From contig CAYTWB010000005.1 of assembly GCA_964441945.1 (NCBI GenBank), forward strand, positions 44,341-108,340: a stretch of DNA of 64,000 nucleotides, read 5' to 3'. The position numbers and the translations under genes were made by a program. Below, in pieces: positions 9,890 to 18,671 of the stretch; position 1 is the stretch's first letter, and each line of letters begins with the position of its first letter. The DNA comes from JADGQM01 sp964441945 (GTDB lineage: Bacteria > Desulfobacterota > Syntrophobacteria > Syntrophobacterales > Syntrophobacteraceae). The notes below the pieces were generated by a model. That model did not search any database, had not been told where the DNA came from, and saw nothing but the letters and a program-made list of their open reading frames with translations.

Positions 9890-10926
9890 GGCTTCCTCCC
9901 TTCCGCCTCAGGCGTCTTTCCCGACTCCATGGAAAGCCAGGGCACCATGGCTTTCTGGTCGCTGTCCACGATGTACAAAGACTTCGCCCCGGGCAGAATG
10001 GCACCGACGGCCTCCAGATAGAGCCGGCGACGGGTGACATCCGGGGCCTTCTTGTATTGATCCAGAATGGCACGGAACCGCGTGGCCTCACCGGTGGCCC
10101 GGTTCACCCGCTCGAGGGCGTAGCCTTCAGCCTCACTGATAGCACGGGACGCCTCCCCCCGCGCCTTGGGGATCTCGCGGTTGGCCTGCTCCTGAGCCTG
10201 GTTGATAGACCGTTCCCGGTCCTGACGTGCTTCGTTCACCTCGTTGAAGGCGGGCTTGACCGGGTCCGGTGGAGTAACATCCTGAAGTTCCACGGTAACC
10301 AGGCGAACACCGGCCTGGTATTCCGAAAGGATCTTTTGCATCTCCTCTCTCACCTCGGTGGAAACGGCCACGCGAGCGACCGTGAGGACATCGCTCCCCA
10401 GACGGTTGCCGACCACCCGGCGCATAACCGACTCGGAGATGTCCCGGATGGTCTGCTGCGTGTTGCGAACCCAGAAGAGGAAGTGGATCGGGTCTTCAAT
10501 CCGGTATTGAACGATCCATTTCACATCGATCACATTGAGGTCCCCCGTAAGCATGAGAGAGACTTCCTTGTTGCCTCTGTCATCCAGCTGCGTGCGCTGC
10601 CCACCGGAGACGGCTGTTCGAAAGCCGAATTCCTCCTTGAGAACACGGGCTGTGGGAACCATGCGGACCGTCTCGATGCCGTCTGGAAATTTAAAGTGCA
10701 AGCCAGGCCCCACCGTTCGGTGCACGGCCCCGAAGCGCTGGATGATTCCCGTCTCCTCCGGTTGCACCGTAAACCAGGTTGACCAGAGAAAAATCAAGAC
10801 GAACGCTCCTACAAGACCGGCAACCATCCGCCAGCCCTTGAATCCATGGAAGCGGTTCCGCAAATCCCTGAAGACTTTCTCGAACTGTTGCTCGAACTGC
10901 TGCTCGGGATCATAGCGTCGCTGCAT
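9886..10926 (-). CDS. hflK: HflK, FtsH-modulating SPFH/band 7 membrane protein
   Basis: A 346-residue partner of HflC. It has a charged cytoplasmic N-terminus (about residues 1-32), a single membrane segment (about 33-52), then the band 7 domain with TVQPEETGIIQRFGAVHRTVGPGLHFKFP. The stretch VKPAFNEVNEARQDRERSINQAQ is the well-conserved part of the HflK coiled coil. It lacks the long Gly-rich N-terminus of the E. coli protein. The gene precedes and overlaps hflC. Upstream, 50 bases away, is a Tim44-like membrane protein gene on the same strand, which could share the transcript. Confidence 0.95.
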   Translation of the reverse strand: MQRRYDPEQQFEQQFEKVFRDLRNRFHGFKGWRMVAGLVGAFVLIFLWSTWFTVQPEETGIIQRFGAVHRTVGPGLHFKFPDGIETVRMVPTARVLKEEFGFRTAVSGGQRTQLDDRGNKEVSLMLTGDLNVIDVKWIVQYRIEDPIHFLFWVRNTQQTIRDISESVMRRVVGNRLGSDVLTVARVAVSTEVREEMQKILSEYQAGVRLVTVELQDVTPPDPVKPAFNEVNEARQDRERSINQAQEQANREIPKARGEASRAISEAEGYALERVNRATGEATRFRAILDQYKKAPDVTRRRLYLEAVGAILPGAKSLYIVDSDQKAMVPWLSMESGKTPEAEGRKP

Positions 10927-10976
10927 GGTCCCTCTCCTTTCTGCAAGGGTTTTCCTTGCTCAGACCTTCTCCCTCT

Positions 10977-12020
10977 CTAACGTTCCACCTGATTGATGCC
11001 CGAAAGCTGCCATTTCGGTGAGCCAGGATCGCGGCAGAAGGTCCAGAGCTCCTCGAACTTAACCGGCGTGAGTTTGTCTCCTTCCACTACCTCGCGGGTT
11101 GATGCATCCACCAGATAGTCGAGCAGGTTGGCAGTAATAAGAACACTGATGCAATCCTTGCCCGCTTCCTGCCAGGCTTCGGCAAGCTCTACTTTACGGA
11201 TCGCGATGTTCTCCAGGCGATTGATCAGGCCCTTTCGCTCCATAGACTCAAATTCCCGTCGAAAAGATGCGGCCATCTCCCGGGTAAGGATGCCTTCAAT
11301 GCCATCAAGGCTCCGGTTCGTCCATCCCGCCTGAATGCGGAAGAACAGGTCCTGGACAGTCTCTTTGAACCGGTCCTCTCGAAAAGCCGGATCGTGCCCC
11401 TTGATACGATCGAGTCCCTGCCCGAGTTGCGCCTGGCCGGGTATGACGGGAAGAACCGCGGTAGAATCGTCCTTAACCCCCGTTTGAGGCTGGCCCGAAA
11501 AGGCAGCCTGCCTGAATGATCCCTCCTCCTGAGGGTATCCCGAGAAGTCGGTTTTCTGCGACCGGCGCTTCCGGAAGAACCGGTATGCCAGGTACAGCAG
11601 CAGCAAGATAAGGATGATTTCGAAGAAGCCCACGGGGCCTCCCGCAAGACCATCCGGAGACGCGTGACCGGAACCGCCGAAAAGCAGGCTTCCAATCATT
11701 CCCCCGGCCAGTCCTCCGGCAATGCCCTGCATAAAGGGGCTGCGGCCGGGAAACCCGCCCGATGCCTGAGTCGCGCTGCCCGTTTCAGGACTTCGGCCGG
11801 GTCTGCTCGAACCCAATGAGCCACTGGAGGGGCTCGACGGCGGCTCCGGTGAAGAGAAGCCCTTGCTCCCACGACTCCCGGCGGGGCCCCCGCCGCCTGC
11901 TCTCGCCCAGGCAGCCGACTCGATCATTGAAGCCGTTCCAAAGAAGAAGAAGGTTGAGAATACAAGGAACAAGCGCAGCCTTTTGCTCATCGGTCGGTTC
12001 CTTTCATTGCTCTTCTTCAT
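10977..12020 (-). CDS. Tim44-like domain membrane protein
   Basis: A 347-residue protein (337 if translation starts at the second ATG, 11990, which has AAGGA upstream and gives a cleaner signal sequence). Layout: N-terminal signal segment (LFLVFSTFFFFGTAS), a low-complexity Ser/Gly/Pro-rich stretch, a Gly-rich hydrophobic segment (GIAGGLAGGMIGSLLFGG), a transmembrane helix (FFEIILILLLLYLAYRFFRKRR), and a C-terminal domain of about 150 residues of the Tim44/import-inner-membrane type (ending WTFCRDPGSPKWQLSGI). Bacterial proteins of this layout are common, but their role is poorly known. It lies directly upstream of hflKC and may share its membrane quality-control context (inference). Confidence 0.8.
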   Translation of the reverse strand: MKKSNERNRPMSKRLRLFLVFSTFFFFGTASMIESAAWARAGGGGPAGSRGSKGFSSPEPPSSPSSGSLGSSRPGRSPETGSATQASGGFPGRSPFMQGIAGGLAGGMIGSLLFGGSGHASPDGLAGGPVGFFEIILILLLLYLAYRFFRKRRSQKTDFSGYPQEEGSFRQAAFSGQPQTGVKDDSTAVLPVIPGQAQLGQGLDRIKGHDPAFREDRFKETVQDLFFRIQAGWTNRSLDGIEGILTREMAASFRREFESMERKGLINRLENIAIRKVELAEAWQEAGKDCISVLITANLLDYLVDASTREVVEGDKLTPVKFEELWTFCRDPGSPKWQLSGINQVER

Positions 12021-12079
12021 GACTCGCGCCCTCTGAGCAGGTCGCCTGCCTTGTTTTCAACGGACAGGTCTTGGGGAGA

Positions 12080-12385
12080 TCATCTCTTCTCATGCACCAT
12101 GAACATACTTCTCAGGGGCCCTACCGTTCTTCCAACCGGTCCGGCCCTCATCGTCCTTTCTTCGAGGGATTCCGGTCCACTCGAGTTGTACTCGGCTATG
12201 ATCCTGTATACCGTCCCTTCCGAAAGCCCGGTATGCTTTGCTATCTCAGAAACCGGCCTCGGATCGACCAGGGCATTGTAGATCACCAGCCACTTCTGTA
12301 CCCGAAAGGACCCTCCGGTCATCTGCAACCGCGTTATTATTTCGTCTGGGGACAGATGATCATCTACGCTTAAGGCTTCTCTCAT
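12080..12385 (-). CDS. Small HTH (IS630-type) DNA-binding protein, possibly a transposase remnant
   Basis: A 101-residue protein from an ATG at 12385 preceded by GGAGGG; longer upstream starts lack a ribosome site. Residues of the form PVSEIAKHTGLSEGTVYRIIAEYNSSG make a helix-turn-helix of the kind found at the N-terminus of IS630-type transposases and in free-standing small regulators. No catalytic domain follows, so it is either a stand-alone DNA-binding protein or a leftover of a mobile element. The repeats at 12685-12734 upstream strengthen the second reading without proving it. Confidence 0.6.
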   Translation of the reverse strand: MREALSVDDHLSPDEIITRLQMTGGSFRVQKWLVIYNALVDPRPVSEIAKHTGLSEGTVYRIIAEYNSSGPESLEERTMRAGPVGRTVGPLRSMFMVHEKR

Positions 12386-12840
12386 CCTTTTCCCTCCCTT
12401 GAAGGGTAGCGCCTCTGGTGATTGCTCCGCCGACTTCGAGGAGCGAGCACAAGACAGGTGACAGGCCGACGGAACCGGGTGGCCCCCCTGTCGCAAGGAT
12501 AGGTTGCAACCAGGATGCCAGGGAGGACCGTTCAACAATCGGTGACGATGTCCTCCCTGTCACAGACCTGCCATCAGTATGGGTTTGTTCGTTTCGATGC
12601 CCGGTCGAATATTTCCGTCTGAAATGCTGCCGGCAGGTTTGCCCGGAGCGGGCATACCCGTGGGAATGGGGTAGTGGAATAGAATGTTCAATCCCATGGA
12701 TCATTTTGTTCAATGAGTGGTCATTTTGTTCAATACGATGTAGCTCTTGAAGTCGAAACAGGGCACTTCCGGATGAGAACGAGCCAGGGCACCTTTCATC
12801 GGGGTGCCGGTCTTGTCGCCCGCCCAGGTGAGAGCAGGGA
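12386..12840. other. Gene-free stretch between HTH gene and NtrC-type regulator
   Basis: About 455 bases with no convincing gene on either strand. It holds the repeat cluster at 12685-12734 and otherwise nothing I recognise. Frames that are open here lack ribosome sites and family-like sequence. Confidence 0.5.
12685..12734. repeat. Three spaced TGTTCAAT repeats, two inside perfect 14-bp copies
   Basis: TGTTCAAT occurs at 12685-12692, 12707-12714 and 12727-12734. The last two sit in identical TCATTTTGTTCAAT units 20 bases apart. Such helically phased copies suit a regulator array or the multiple terminal repeats found at IS21-type element ends. No IS21 transposase gene is present. Confidence 0.6.
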
Positions 12841-14214
12841 TTAATCCTCCAGTTCCACGAGCAGGCTGTATTCGCTGATCTTTCGACGAAGGGTCGGGCG
12901 GCTGATGCCGAGGACCCTGCAAGCCTCCCCGTAATTGCCTCGAGTGCGTTTCAGGACTTTCATGATGTGCACCCTTTCGATTTCAGCGAGGCTTTGCAGC
13001 TCTTCCTCTTCGTCGAGCCTCAAGGCTTTCTCCGGCATCCCCCGCAGCAGGTCCTCCTTGTGCATCCAGCTCTCATTCAGATCGAGAAGCTCGCCTTTGG
13101 AGAGAATCATCCCACGGCGTAGCACATTCTGAAGCTCCCGCACATTGCCGGGCCAGTCGTAGGACCTCAATGCCTCGAGATGAGCATGGGGAATGCGGGA
13201 GACTTTCTTGCCCATCTCCCGGTTCAAGAGATGAATGAAGTATTCGGTGAGCGGAACGATATCCTCGGTACGATCCCGCAAAGGAGGAATGGGGATCACA
13301 AAAACCTTGAGGCGAAAGTAGAGGTCTTCCCTGAAGGCCCCCTCCTTGATCATGGCTTCGAGGTTGCGGTTGGTGGCGGCGATGATGCGGGCATGCATGG
13401 GGACGTTTTTCAGGCCTCCAACGCGCTGGAATTCACGCTCCTGGAGGACCCTCAGAAGCTTGGCCTGAAGCTCCAGGGGAAACTCTCCGATCTCGTCCAG
13501 GAAGACCGTTCCTTCGCCTGCGATTTCGAGCTTGCCGATCTTTCGGTGGGTCGCCCCGGTAAAGGCCCCTCTTTCATGGCCAAAGAGCTCGCTCTCCAGA
13601 AGATTTTCCACGATCGCCGCACAGTTCAGCGCCACGAAAGGGTCTTCGGACGCCGACTCCTGATGGATGGCCTGGGCAACGAGCTCCTTTCCCGTTCCTG
13701 TCTCGCCCTCCAGAAGCACGCTGGCCGGCGTTTGAGCCACCTGGGCAATCGCTTTGATGACTTCCAGCATGGCCTTGCTGCGGCCGATGATCTGGTTGGG
13801 CTTGTGAGACGGGGAGACAACGTGGCTGAGTCTTACCTGCCTTTCGCGTTCGGCCTTTTGCAGGAGGAGCTTTCCGAGCAGAAGATCGAGCGCATCGAGA
13901 TCAATGGGTTTGTAGAGGTAATCGGCAGCCCCCAGCCGGATGGCCTTCAGCGTTGCTTCGGTATCATGAAACGCCGTGATCATGACGACCTCACCTGCGA
14001 GCGCTTCTCTCTTGGCCTTTTCCAGCACCTCGGGGCCCTCCATGTCCGGCAGCTGCACGTCCAGCAGAATCAAATCGGGGTCTTCCTCCCGCCAGTGCTC
14101 AAAAGCCGCCCGCCCCGTTCTGAATACGGATACGTCGTAGTTTTTGCCCTGGAAATAGAGCTCGAGGGTCCTGGAGAGAGAGGTGTCGTCATCGACGATC
14201 ATGATCCGCTTCAT
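12841..14214 (-). CDS. NtrC-family sigma-54-dependent response regulator
   Basis: A 457-residue regulator: receiver (1-115, phosphorylated Asp52 in LLDVQLPDMEG, Lys102 in YLYKP), AAA+ domain with Walker A GETGTGKE (170-177), the sigma-54 contact loop GAFTGA (216-221) and VFLDEIGE Walker B, then a Fis-type HTH (about 412-450, ending GISRPTLRRKISEY). All motifs needed to activate sigma-54 polymerase are intact. The start overlaps the upstream kinase stop by ATGA, so the two form a coupled pair. Its targets are not evident; I found no clear -24/-12 promoter nearby. Confidence 0.95.
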   Translation of the reverse strand: MKRIMIVDDDTSLSRTLELYFQGKNYDVSVFRTGRAAFEHWREEDPDLILLDVQLPDMEGPEVLEKAKREALAGEVVMITAFHDTEATLKAIRLGAADYLYKPIDLDALDLLLGKLLLQKAERERQVRLSHVVSPSHKPNQIIGRSKAMLEVIKAIAQVAQTPASVLLEGETGTGKELVAQAIHQESASEDPFVALNCAAIVENLLESELFGHERGAFTGATHRKIGKLEIAGEGTVFLDEIGEFPLELQAKLLRVLQEREFQRVGGLKNVPMHARIIAATNRNLEAMIKEGAFREDLYFRLKVFVIPIPPLRDRTEDIVPLTEYFIHLLNREMGKKVSRIPHAHLEALRSYDWPGNVRELQNVLRRGMILSKGELLDLNESWMHKEDLLRGMPEKALRLDEEEELQSLAEIERVHIMKVLKRTRGNYGEACRVLGISRPTLRRKISEYSLLVELED

Positions 14215-16085
14215 TCGACACCCCGCACACTGGGAAACGTCAGGCGCACCGTGGTCCCCTCACCTTCTTCGCTCTCAATGACAATGCTTCCACGATGGGC
14301 ATCCATGATCTTCTTGACGATGGGCAGTCCGAGCCCGGTTCCCCCTTTTTTCGTCGTGAAAAAGGGGTTGAAGATGAGTCTGAGGTTCCGCTGGGAGATG
14401 CCGTCACCGCTATCGGCCACCGTGATGGTGATCACGGTGGCGGAAGAGCTCTCTTCCGCCTGTGCCTGGACCCGGATCTGTCCGTCTTCCCTTGAAGCCT
14501 CCAGGCCGTTCTTGACAACATTGATCAACACCTGCGCGATCTTGTCCGGATCGCCGATGATCGGCGGCAGGTCCGGCGGGATACGGCATTCGACCTTGAT
14601 ATTTCTGGTTGACAACTCCCCCTCAAGCACCTTGATGCACTGATCGATCAGGGTCTCAACGGCGATGTCCTTCTTCTGGACTTCCAACGGCTTGCTGTAG
14701 TTGAGCAAATCCGAGAGCATCCGTTCCATTTGCACCACCTGATCGAAGGCGATTTCATAATGCTCACGATATACCGTCTCCTTGCCCAGGGACCGCCCGA
14801 TGATCTGGAGGTTCAGCCTGATCGAAGAGAGGGGCCTTCTCATCTCATGGGCTACGGTAGCCACCAGCTCACCAACGGCTGCCATCCGTTCCGAGCGCAG
14901 GAGCTGTTCCTGGGCTGCGATCAGCTCGTTGTAGGCCCTCTCAAGGGATTCCTCCTTCTGGCGCAGGGAAGAGATGGAGCGGGCGAGTTGGTGCGCCATG
15001 ACATTGAAGCTCACGGCGAGCCTTCCCACTTCATCTTTACTGGAAAAGGGAATCTGCTGTTCGAGGTCTCCTTTCGCCATCCTCTCTGCGGCATCCGCCA
15101 CCTGGCCGATCGGCCTCGAAATCCGTCTGCTCACCAGGAACGCCATCAAGAGGCATATGAAACCCACAAGGACTGAAGTGCAGACCCCGATCGTCTTGAT
15201 CCACACCAGCGGCCACAGGATTTCATCGGTTTCCATCTCGGCCAGAAGGCCCCACTCATAGCGAGGCAACCAGATATAGGCACCCAACACCTCCCTGCCC
15301 ATGTAATTCTTGTAGATGGCCGTCCCCTTCTCTTCCTCCAGCACCGACCGGATTCCAGGGGTATCAAAGTCCTGATCGACGGTTTCAGAATAGTTCAGGA
15401 ATCGTGACCCGGAGATGATCCGACGAGCTTTGTTCACCAGGTAGGTTTCCCCGGTGTCGCCAAGTCCGATCCGTTCGACCATGATGGGATCCACGGTCTT
15501 CGAAAGATCCAGAACGGCCACCACAAAGCCGAGCGTCCGGTCTTCCGGGCCCTTGATCTTTGCCGCAAGCTGAACGTTCCATCCCTTCTTTCCGGGATAC
15601 TGGTATACGGGACCCAGCACGGGCTCATCAAGTGAGCGCAACCGCTCCATCAGCCCTTGCTCGTAAAAGCCCCGAGTATGGGCAAGATCGGGATGGGTCG
15701 AAGAGAGAACTCTCCCGTCCGGAAGCAGGATGTAAATATTCTCATAGGAGGGAGAGGTCCCTTCGATAAGGTCCAGGGAGTTATCGAGCATGTTCATGGA
15801 TATCTCGGAGGGGGCATCCGTCTTTTCAGAATAACTCCGGCACGCCTCCCGGATGACGGATAGCCCCGCAAGGATTCCGACATCGTCCAACCGTTCCTCG
15901 AGCCATGAGCCAAAATGGTTGGCCTTGTTTTCGGCAATGGTGGTCATATGCTGATAAGCAAAAGTCGTGAGCGTCCTTCTTGCCAGGACATAGCTCTCAT
16001 AACTGATGATTCCGATTGGAATCACCACGATCAACATGATGGCCAGAAAGAAACGATGGGAGATCTTTTCCCTGAATTGAAACAT
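14211..16085 (-). CDS. Membrane sensor histidine kinase (dCache-HAMP-HisKA)
   Basis: A 624-residue kinase: transmembrane helix 1 (about 11-33), large periplasmic dCache-like sensor (about 35-290), transmembrane helix 2 (about 293-318), HAMP (to about 372), a short coiled coil, HisKA with VAHEMRRPLSSI (His413) and HATPase_c with GTGLGLPIVKKI. It should phosphorylate the NtrC-type regulator encoded immediately downstream with a 4-base overlap. Cache sensors usually bind small molecules such as carboxylates or amino acids; the ligand here cannot be read from the sequence. Confidence 0.95.
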   Translation of the reverse strand: MFQFREKISHRFFLAIMLIVVIPIGIISYESYVLARRTLTTFAYQHMTTIAENKANHFGSWLEERLDDVGILAGLSVIREACRSYSEKTDAPSEISMNMLDNSLDLIEGTSPSYENIYILLPDGRVLSSTHPDLAHTRGFYEQGLMERLRSLDEPVLGPVYQYPGKKGWNVQLAAKIKGPEDRTLGFVVAVLDLSKTVDPIMVERIGLGDTGETYLVNKARRIISGSRFLNYSETVDQDFDTPGIRSVLEEEKGTAIYKNYMGREVLGAYIWLPRYEWGLLAEMETDEILWPLVWIKTIGVCTSVLVGFICLLMAFLVSRRISRPIGQVADAAERMAKGDLEQQIPFSSKDEVGRLAVSFNVMAHQLARSISSLRQKEESLERAYNELIAAQEQLLRSERMAAVGELVATVAHEMRRPLSSIRLNLQIIGRSLGKETVYREHYEIAFDQVVQMERMLSDLLNYSKPLEVQKKDIAVETLIDQCIKVLEGELSTRNIKVECRIPPDLPPIIGDPDKIAQVLINVVKNGLEASREDGQIRVQAQAEESSSATVITITVADSGDGISQRNLRLIFNPFFTTKKGGTGLGLPIVKKIMDAHRGSIVIESEEGEGTTVRLTFPSVRGVE

Positions 16086-16185
16086 CCCAAGTTCCCGGGA
16101 AGGAGTGAATTTGCCTCACCAGCATCGTGGCTGACCAGCAGGATGCCGATGTCGCCATAGAGATCGCTATCCGGATGGGTTGAGC

Positions 16186-17046
16186 TCACTTGCTCACCCA
16201 CAAAACGGCCTTATCCAATTCCTCTACCAGCTTCATGCTCGTAGACCCCACAAGCCACTGCTTGATGGCGCTTTTGTGCACCCCCACGCGACCTACCGCC
16301 AGTATGGCATAGGACTTCTTTTCCACTTCACTCAGGATGCTCGGGACTACCCGGTTTGACCGTACAACGGAGGTATCTATGCGTTCTTCCCCGATTCCAT
16401 TCGCGACGAGCGTTGCACGTGCTTGCTCCAGCATGGAGTCTATCGATCCACCATTTCCGGTGTCTACGTGCATGATCGTTATGGAATGATTGGTTTCCTC
16501 CTTCAGCATGAAGCCCACATGATCTGCGATGCGAAGGCTCGGCTCCGAGCCGTCCACCGAAAGAAGCACGTTCCGTCGCTGTTCCTCGGGCATCCTGCAG
16601 ACCCATATGGGGAAATCGACCTGACTGCCCAGGATCCCCTTGCTGACCGATTGGGAGACAAAGTCTTCCAGTAGCGTAAAACCGCGCCGGCCCACAACAA
16701 CTGCGTCGTAGAGGCCTTTCTTTCCCTCATTGATGATGTCTTTCACCGTTCCATGCTGTTTGTGCATGAATTTGCATTCAATAAGCTCCGGAGAGTAGCC
16801 TCCCGCGGTAAGGATCTCCCTGGCCGCATCCATGGCTTGCTGTCCCCTCTTGCGATAGCCTTCGGCGGTTTTCCTGTCCACCCGACTGTGGTCCGTGCTG
16901 TTCCGTACCGCCGGGTCGATGATGGGGGAGACGTATAAAAGAGAGATTTTCATCGCCGATTTGGATTTGAAGAATGACCTGATGAAACGAACACCATAAA
17001 GAGAGCTCAGGTCATCACTTACGGTTACTAATACCTGCTTTTGCAT
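16186..17046 (-). CDS. Tandem universal stress protein (two Usp domains)
   Basis: A 286-residue protein from the ATG at 17046, which has AAGGAG six bases upstream (a start eight codons earlier is possible). Two Usp domains lie in tandem: the first begins KQVLVTVSDDLSSLYGVRF, the second RRNVLLSVDGSEPSLRIADHVGF near residue 155. Each ends with a VVGRRG- or VGRVG-like segment, which resembles the ATP-binding loop of UspA-type proteins; the second has ILAVGRVGVHKSAIKQWLVGSTSMKL, close to the G-2x-G-9x-G(S/T) pattern. It probably acts in the cytoplasm in stress signalling. It follows the DUF3131 cluster by 132 bases on the same strand. Confidence 0.88.
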   Translation of the reverse strand: MQKQVLVTVSDDLSSLYGVRFIRSFFKSKSAMKISLLYVSPIIDPAVRNSTDHSRVDRKTAEGYRKRGQQAMDAAREILTAGGYSPELIECKFMHKQHGTVKDIINEGKKGLYDAVVVGRRGFTLLEDFVSQSVSKGILGSQVDFPIWVCRMPEEQRRNVLLSVDGSEPSLRIADHVGFMLKEETNHSITIMHVDTGNGGSIDSMLEQARATLVANGIGEERIDTSVVRSNRVVPSILSEVEKKSYAILAVGRVGVHKSAIKQWLVGSTSMKLVEELDKAVLWVSK

Positions 17047-17178
17047 TCTGTTCTCCTTCTCATTCCCCAAAGTCGAGTAATCTATTCAGGGGATTCTCAA
17101 CATGACGATATCGGATGTGAGGGTGTTGGGCAGCATCAAATTCCTAAGCTGAAGGTCCTTCGATAGTCAGAGTTGTTT

Positions 17179-18666
17179 TTATTTTGCGCCCGGATGAAAG
17201 TATACGAAGGGTTTTCGGTTGCGCTGCAAATAGAGCATCGATTCCAGGATAACTGCGTTGGTATTGAGATTGAGTGATCGGTTGACGCGGCCCTTTGGAG
17301 TTTCATACACCCCGCCGTAGTATCCGTAGTTCGGGTCCGCCAGGTCCAACACACTGCGGCGGAGCTCCTTGCTGTAATCGTCCGAATAGATAGCTGACCA
17401 GCACATCGCCGCCTTGGTCGAAAGGTTTTTGAATTCGTCATAGGGCTTGCCGTTATGAGCCAGGCAAGTCCAGGGTTTGCCGTCGTAGACGATGCAATTG
17501 TAAACAAACCAGGGGGGTGAGTTGATGGAATCCTCCGTGACGGCTGTGAGGATCCCGGTCCTTTGACGACGCTTCTTTTGGATTCCATAGATGTCGTCGA
17601 TGATGCTGTTGAACCGGTCATCCAACCCTCCCAGCTCCATTCTGGCCATAAAGAACGGTTCACTGGTGAGATAAGGGTAGCATCGGCTGTCAATCGGGAC
17701 CCTTATGCCCTCCAGTTCCACCCACTTCGCATGTTCATAATCAAAAGCCTTGCCCACCTCCCTGCTCCAGAGCGCAAACCCGCTTGCAGCGTACTGTTCA
17801 TAGCCCAGGCGCCCTTCCTGTCTGAGATGTTCCCGGGAGCCTTCAAGCAAAACTCCGTTCAGTTCGGAATGGAGGCAAACCCTTTCGAATTTCCAGCGGT
17901 TGACGACGGCGGCGGCCGTGCCTGCCAGTTCCGGATACCAGCTTTCCGTGATTTTCAGCCAGACAAGCAATCGACCCAGATCAAGCGCCGACCACCCGCT
18001 ACCCCGCAGAGAGGGTTTCCCGCGGAGATCCAAAATCCCGGCGGTGCGCCAGTCATACTCGCGATTGGGGAGCTCGTCGTTATACATCCCCATGGAAAGG
18101 AGGGTCTTCAATAAACGGCCGGCTCGCTCCACGAAGTCCCCTCGGCCGATCAGCCCCAGTTTCTCCGCTGATACATAGGCTGCCAGCGCACTCCCCGCGT
18201 CCCACAGGGTCCCGCTTGAATAGTTGTGGACCGGATTGGTCATACCGGTCTCAGGCAGGTAGTTCGCAGCAAAATACTTCCAGGCCCGGCGGGCAATCTC
18301 GATTTGCCGGCTCGAGGACTCGGATTCATCCGGTTCGCCTCCTGACTGTCGGGAAGGCCCGGGAGATGCCTTTATTTCGCGTTTGTCAGAGAGGTTTTTG
18401 CGTTTGACGGCCGGCACGGCTGGGGCCTCTTGATGTGTGGGTCCTTCAGGCAAAATCGTCCGAAAAATGGTCGGTGTTTGTGGCTGATGCTCCGGTTCAC
18501 CCCCTCCTTCTACAGCGAAAGGGCGCGGGAAGTAGGTCCTTGGGGCGGCAGCGGAATCGGACTCCGCCTGGTCCGCAGCACCCGCCCGCGTGCAAGCCCC
18601 CCCTATCCATCCTGAAAAAAGCAGAACCATTGCGAGAAGCACGTTAAAGTATCGGAGTTTTTGCAT
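17179..18666 (-). CDS. DUF3131 protein, fourth of four tandem paralogues
   Basis: A 495-residue exported protein, last in the polysaccharide-like array. Start chosen at 18666, five bases after the upstream stop; the ribosome site is weak (GAGGA adjacent to the ATG), so coupling to the previous gene is likely. The N-terminus MQKLRYFNVLLAMVLLFSG is a signal sequence with a Cys in GGACTRAG that could be a lipobox. An insert of about 100 low-complexity residues precedes the DUF3131 domain (about 140-490), which shows NPVHNYSSGTLWDAGSALAAY, LPNREYDWRT, EGRLGYEQYAA and PPWFVYN. It is the most divergent copy: the PYDTRD segment of its paralogues becomes PIDSRCY. Confidence 0.85.
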   Translation of the reverse strand: MQKLRYFNVLLAMVLLFSGWIGGACTRAGAADQAESDSAAAPRTYFPRPFAVEGGGEPEHQPQTPTIFRTILPEGPTHQEAPAVPAVKRKNLSDKREIKASPGPSRQSGGEPDESESSSRQIEIARRAWKYFAANYLPETGMTNPVHNYSSGTLWDAGSALAAYVSAEKLGLIGRGDFVERAGRLLKTLLSMGMYNDELPNREYDWRTAGILDLRGKPSLRGSGWSALDLGRLLVWLKITESWYPELAGTAAAVVNRWKFERVCLHSELNGVLLEGSREHLRQEGRLGYEQYAASGFALWSREVGKAFDYEHAKWVELEGIRVPIDSRCYPYLTSEPFFMARMELGGLDDRFNSIIDDIYGIQKKRRQRTGILTAVTEDSINSPPWFVYNCIVYDGKPWTCLAHNGKPYDEFKNLSTKAAMCWSAIYSDDYSKELRRSVLDLADPNYGYYGGVYETPKGRVNRSLNLNTNAVILESMLYLQRNRKPFVYFHPGAK

Positions 18667-18671
18667 TCCTC

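Noticed and set aside
13180..14643. 487-codon frame opposite the NtrC-type regulator
   Set aside because: Antisense shadow spanning two well-supported minus-strand genes.
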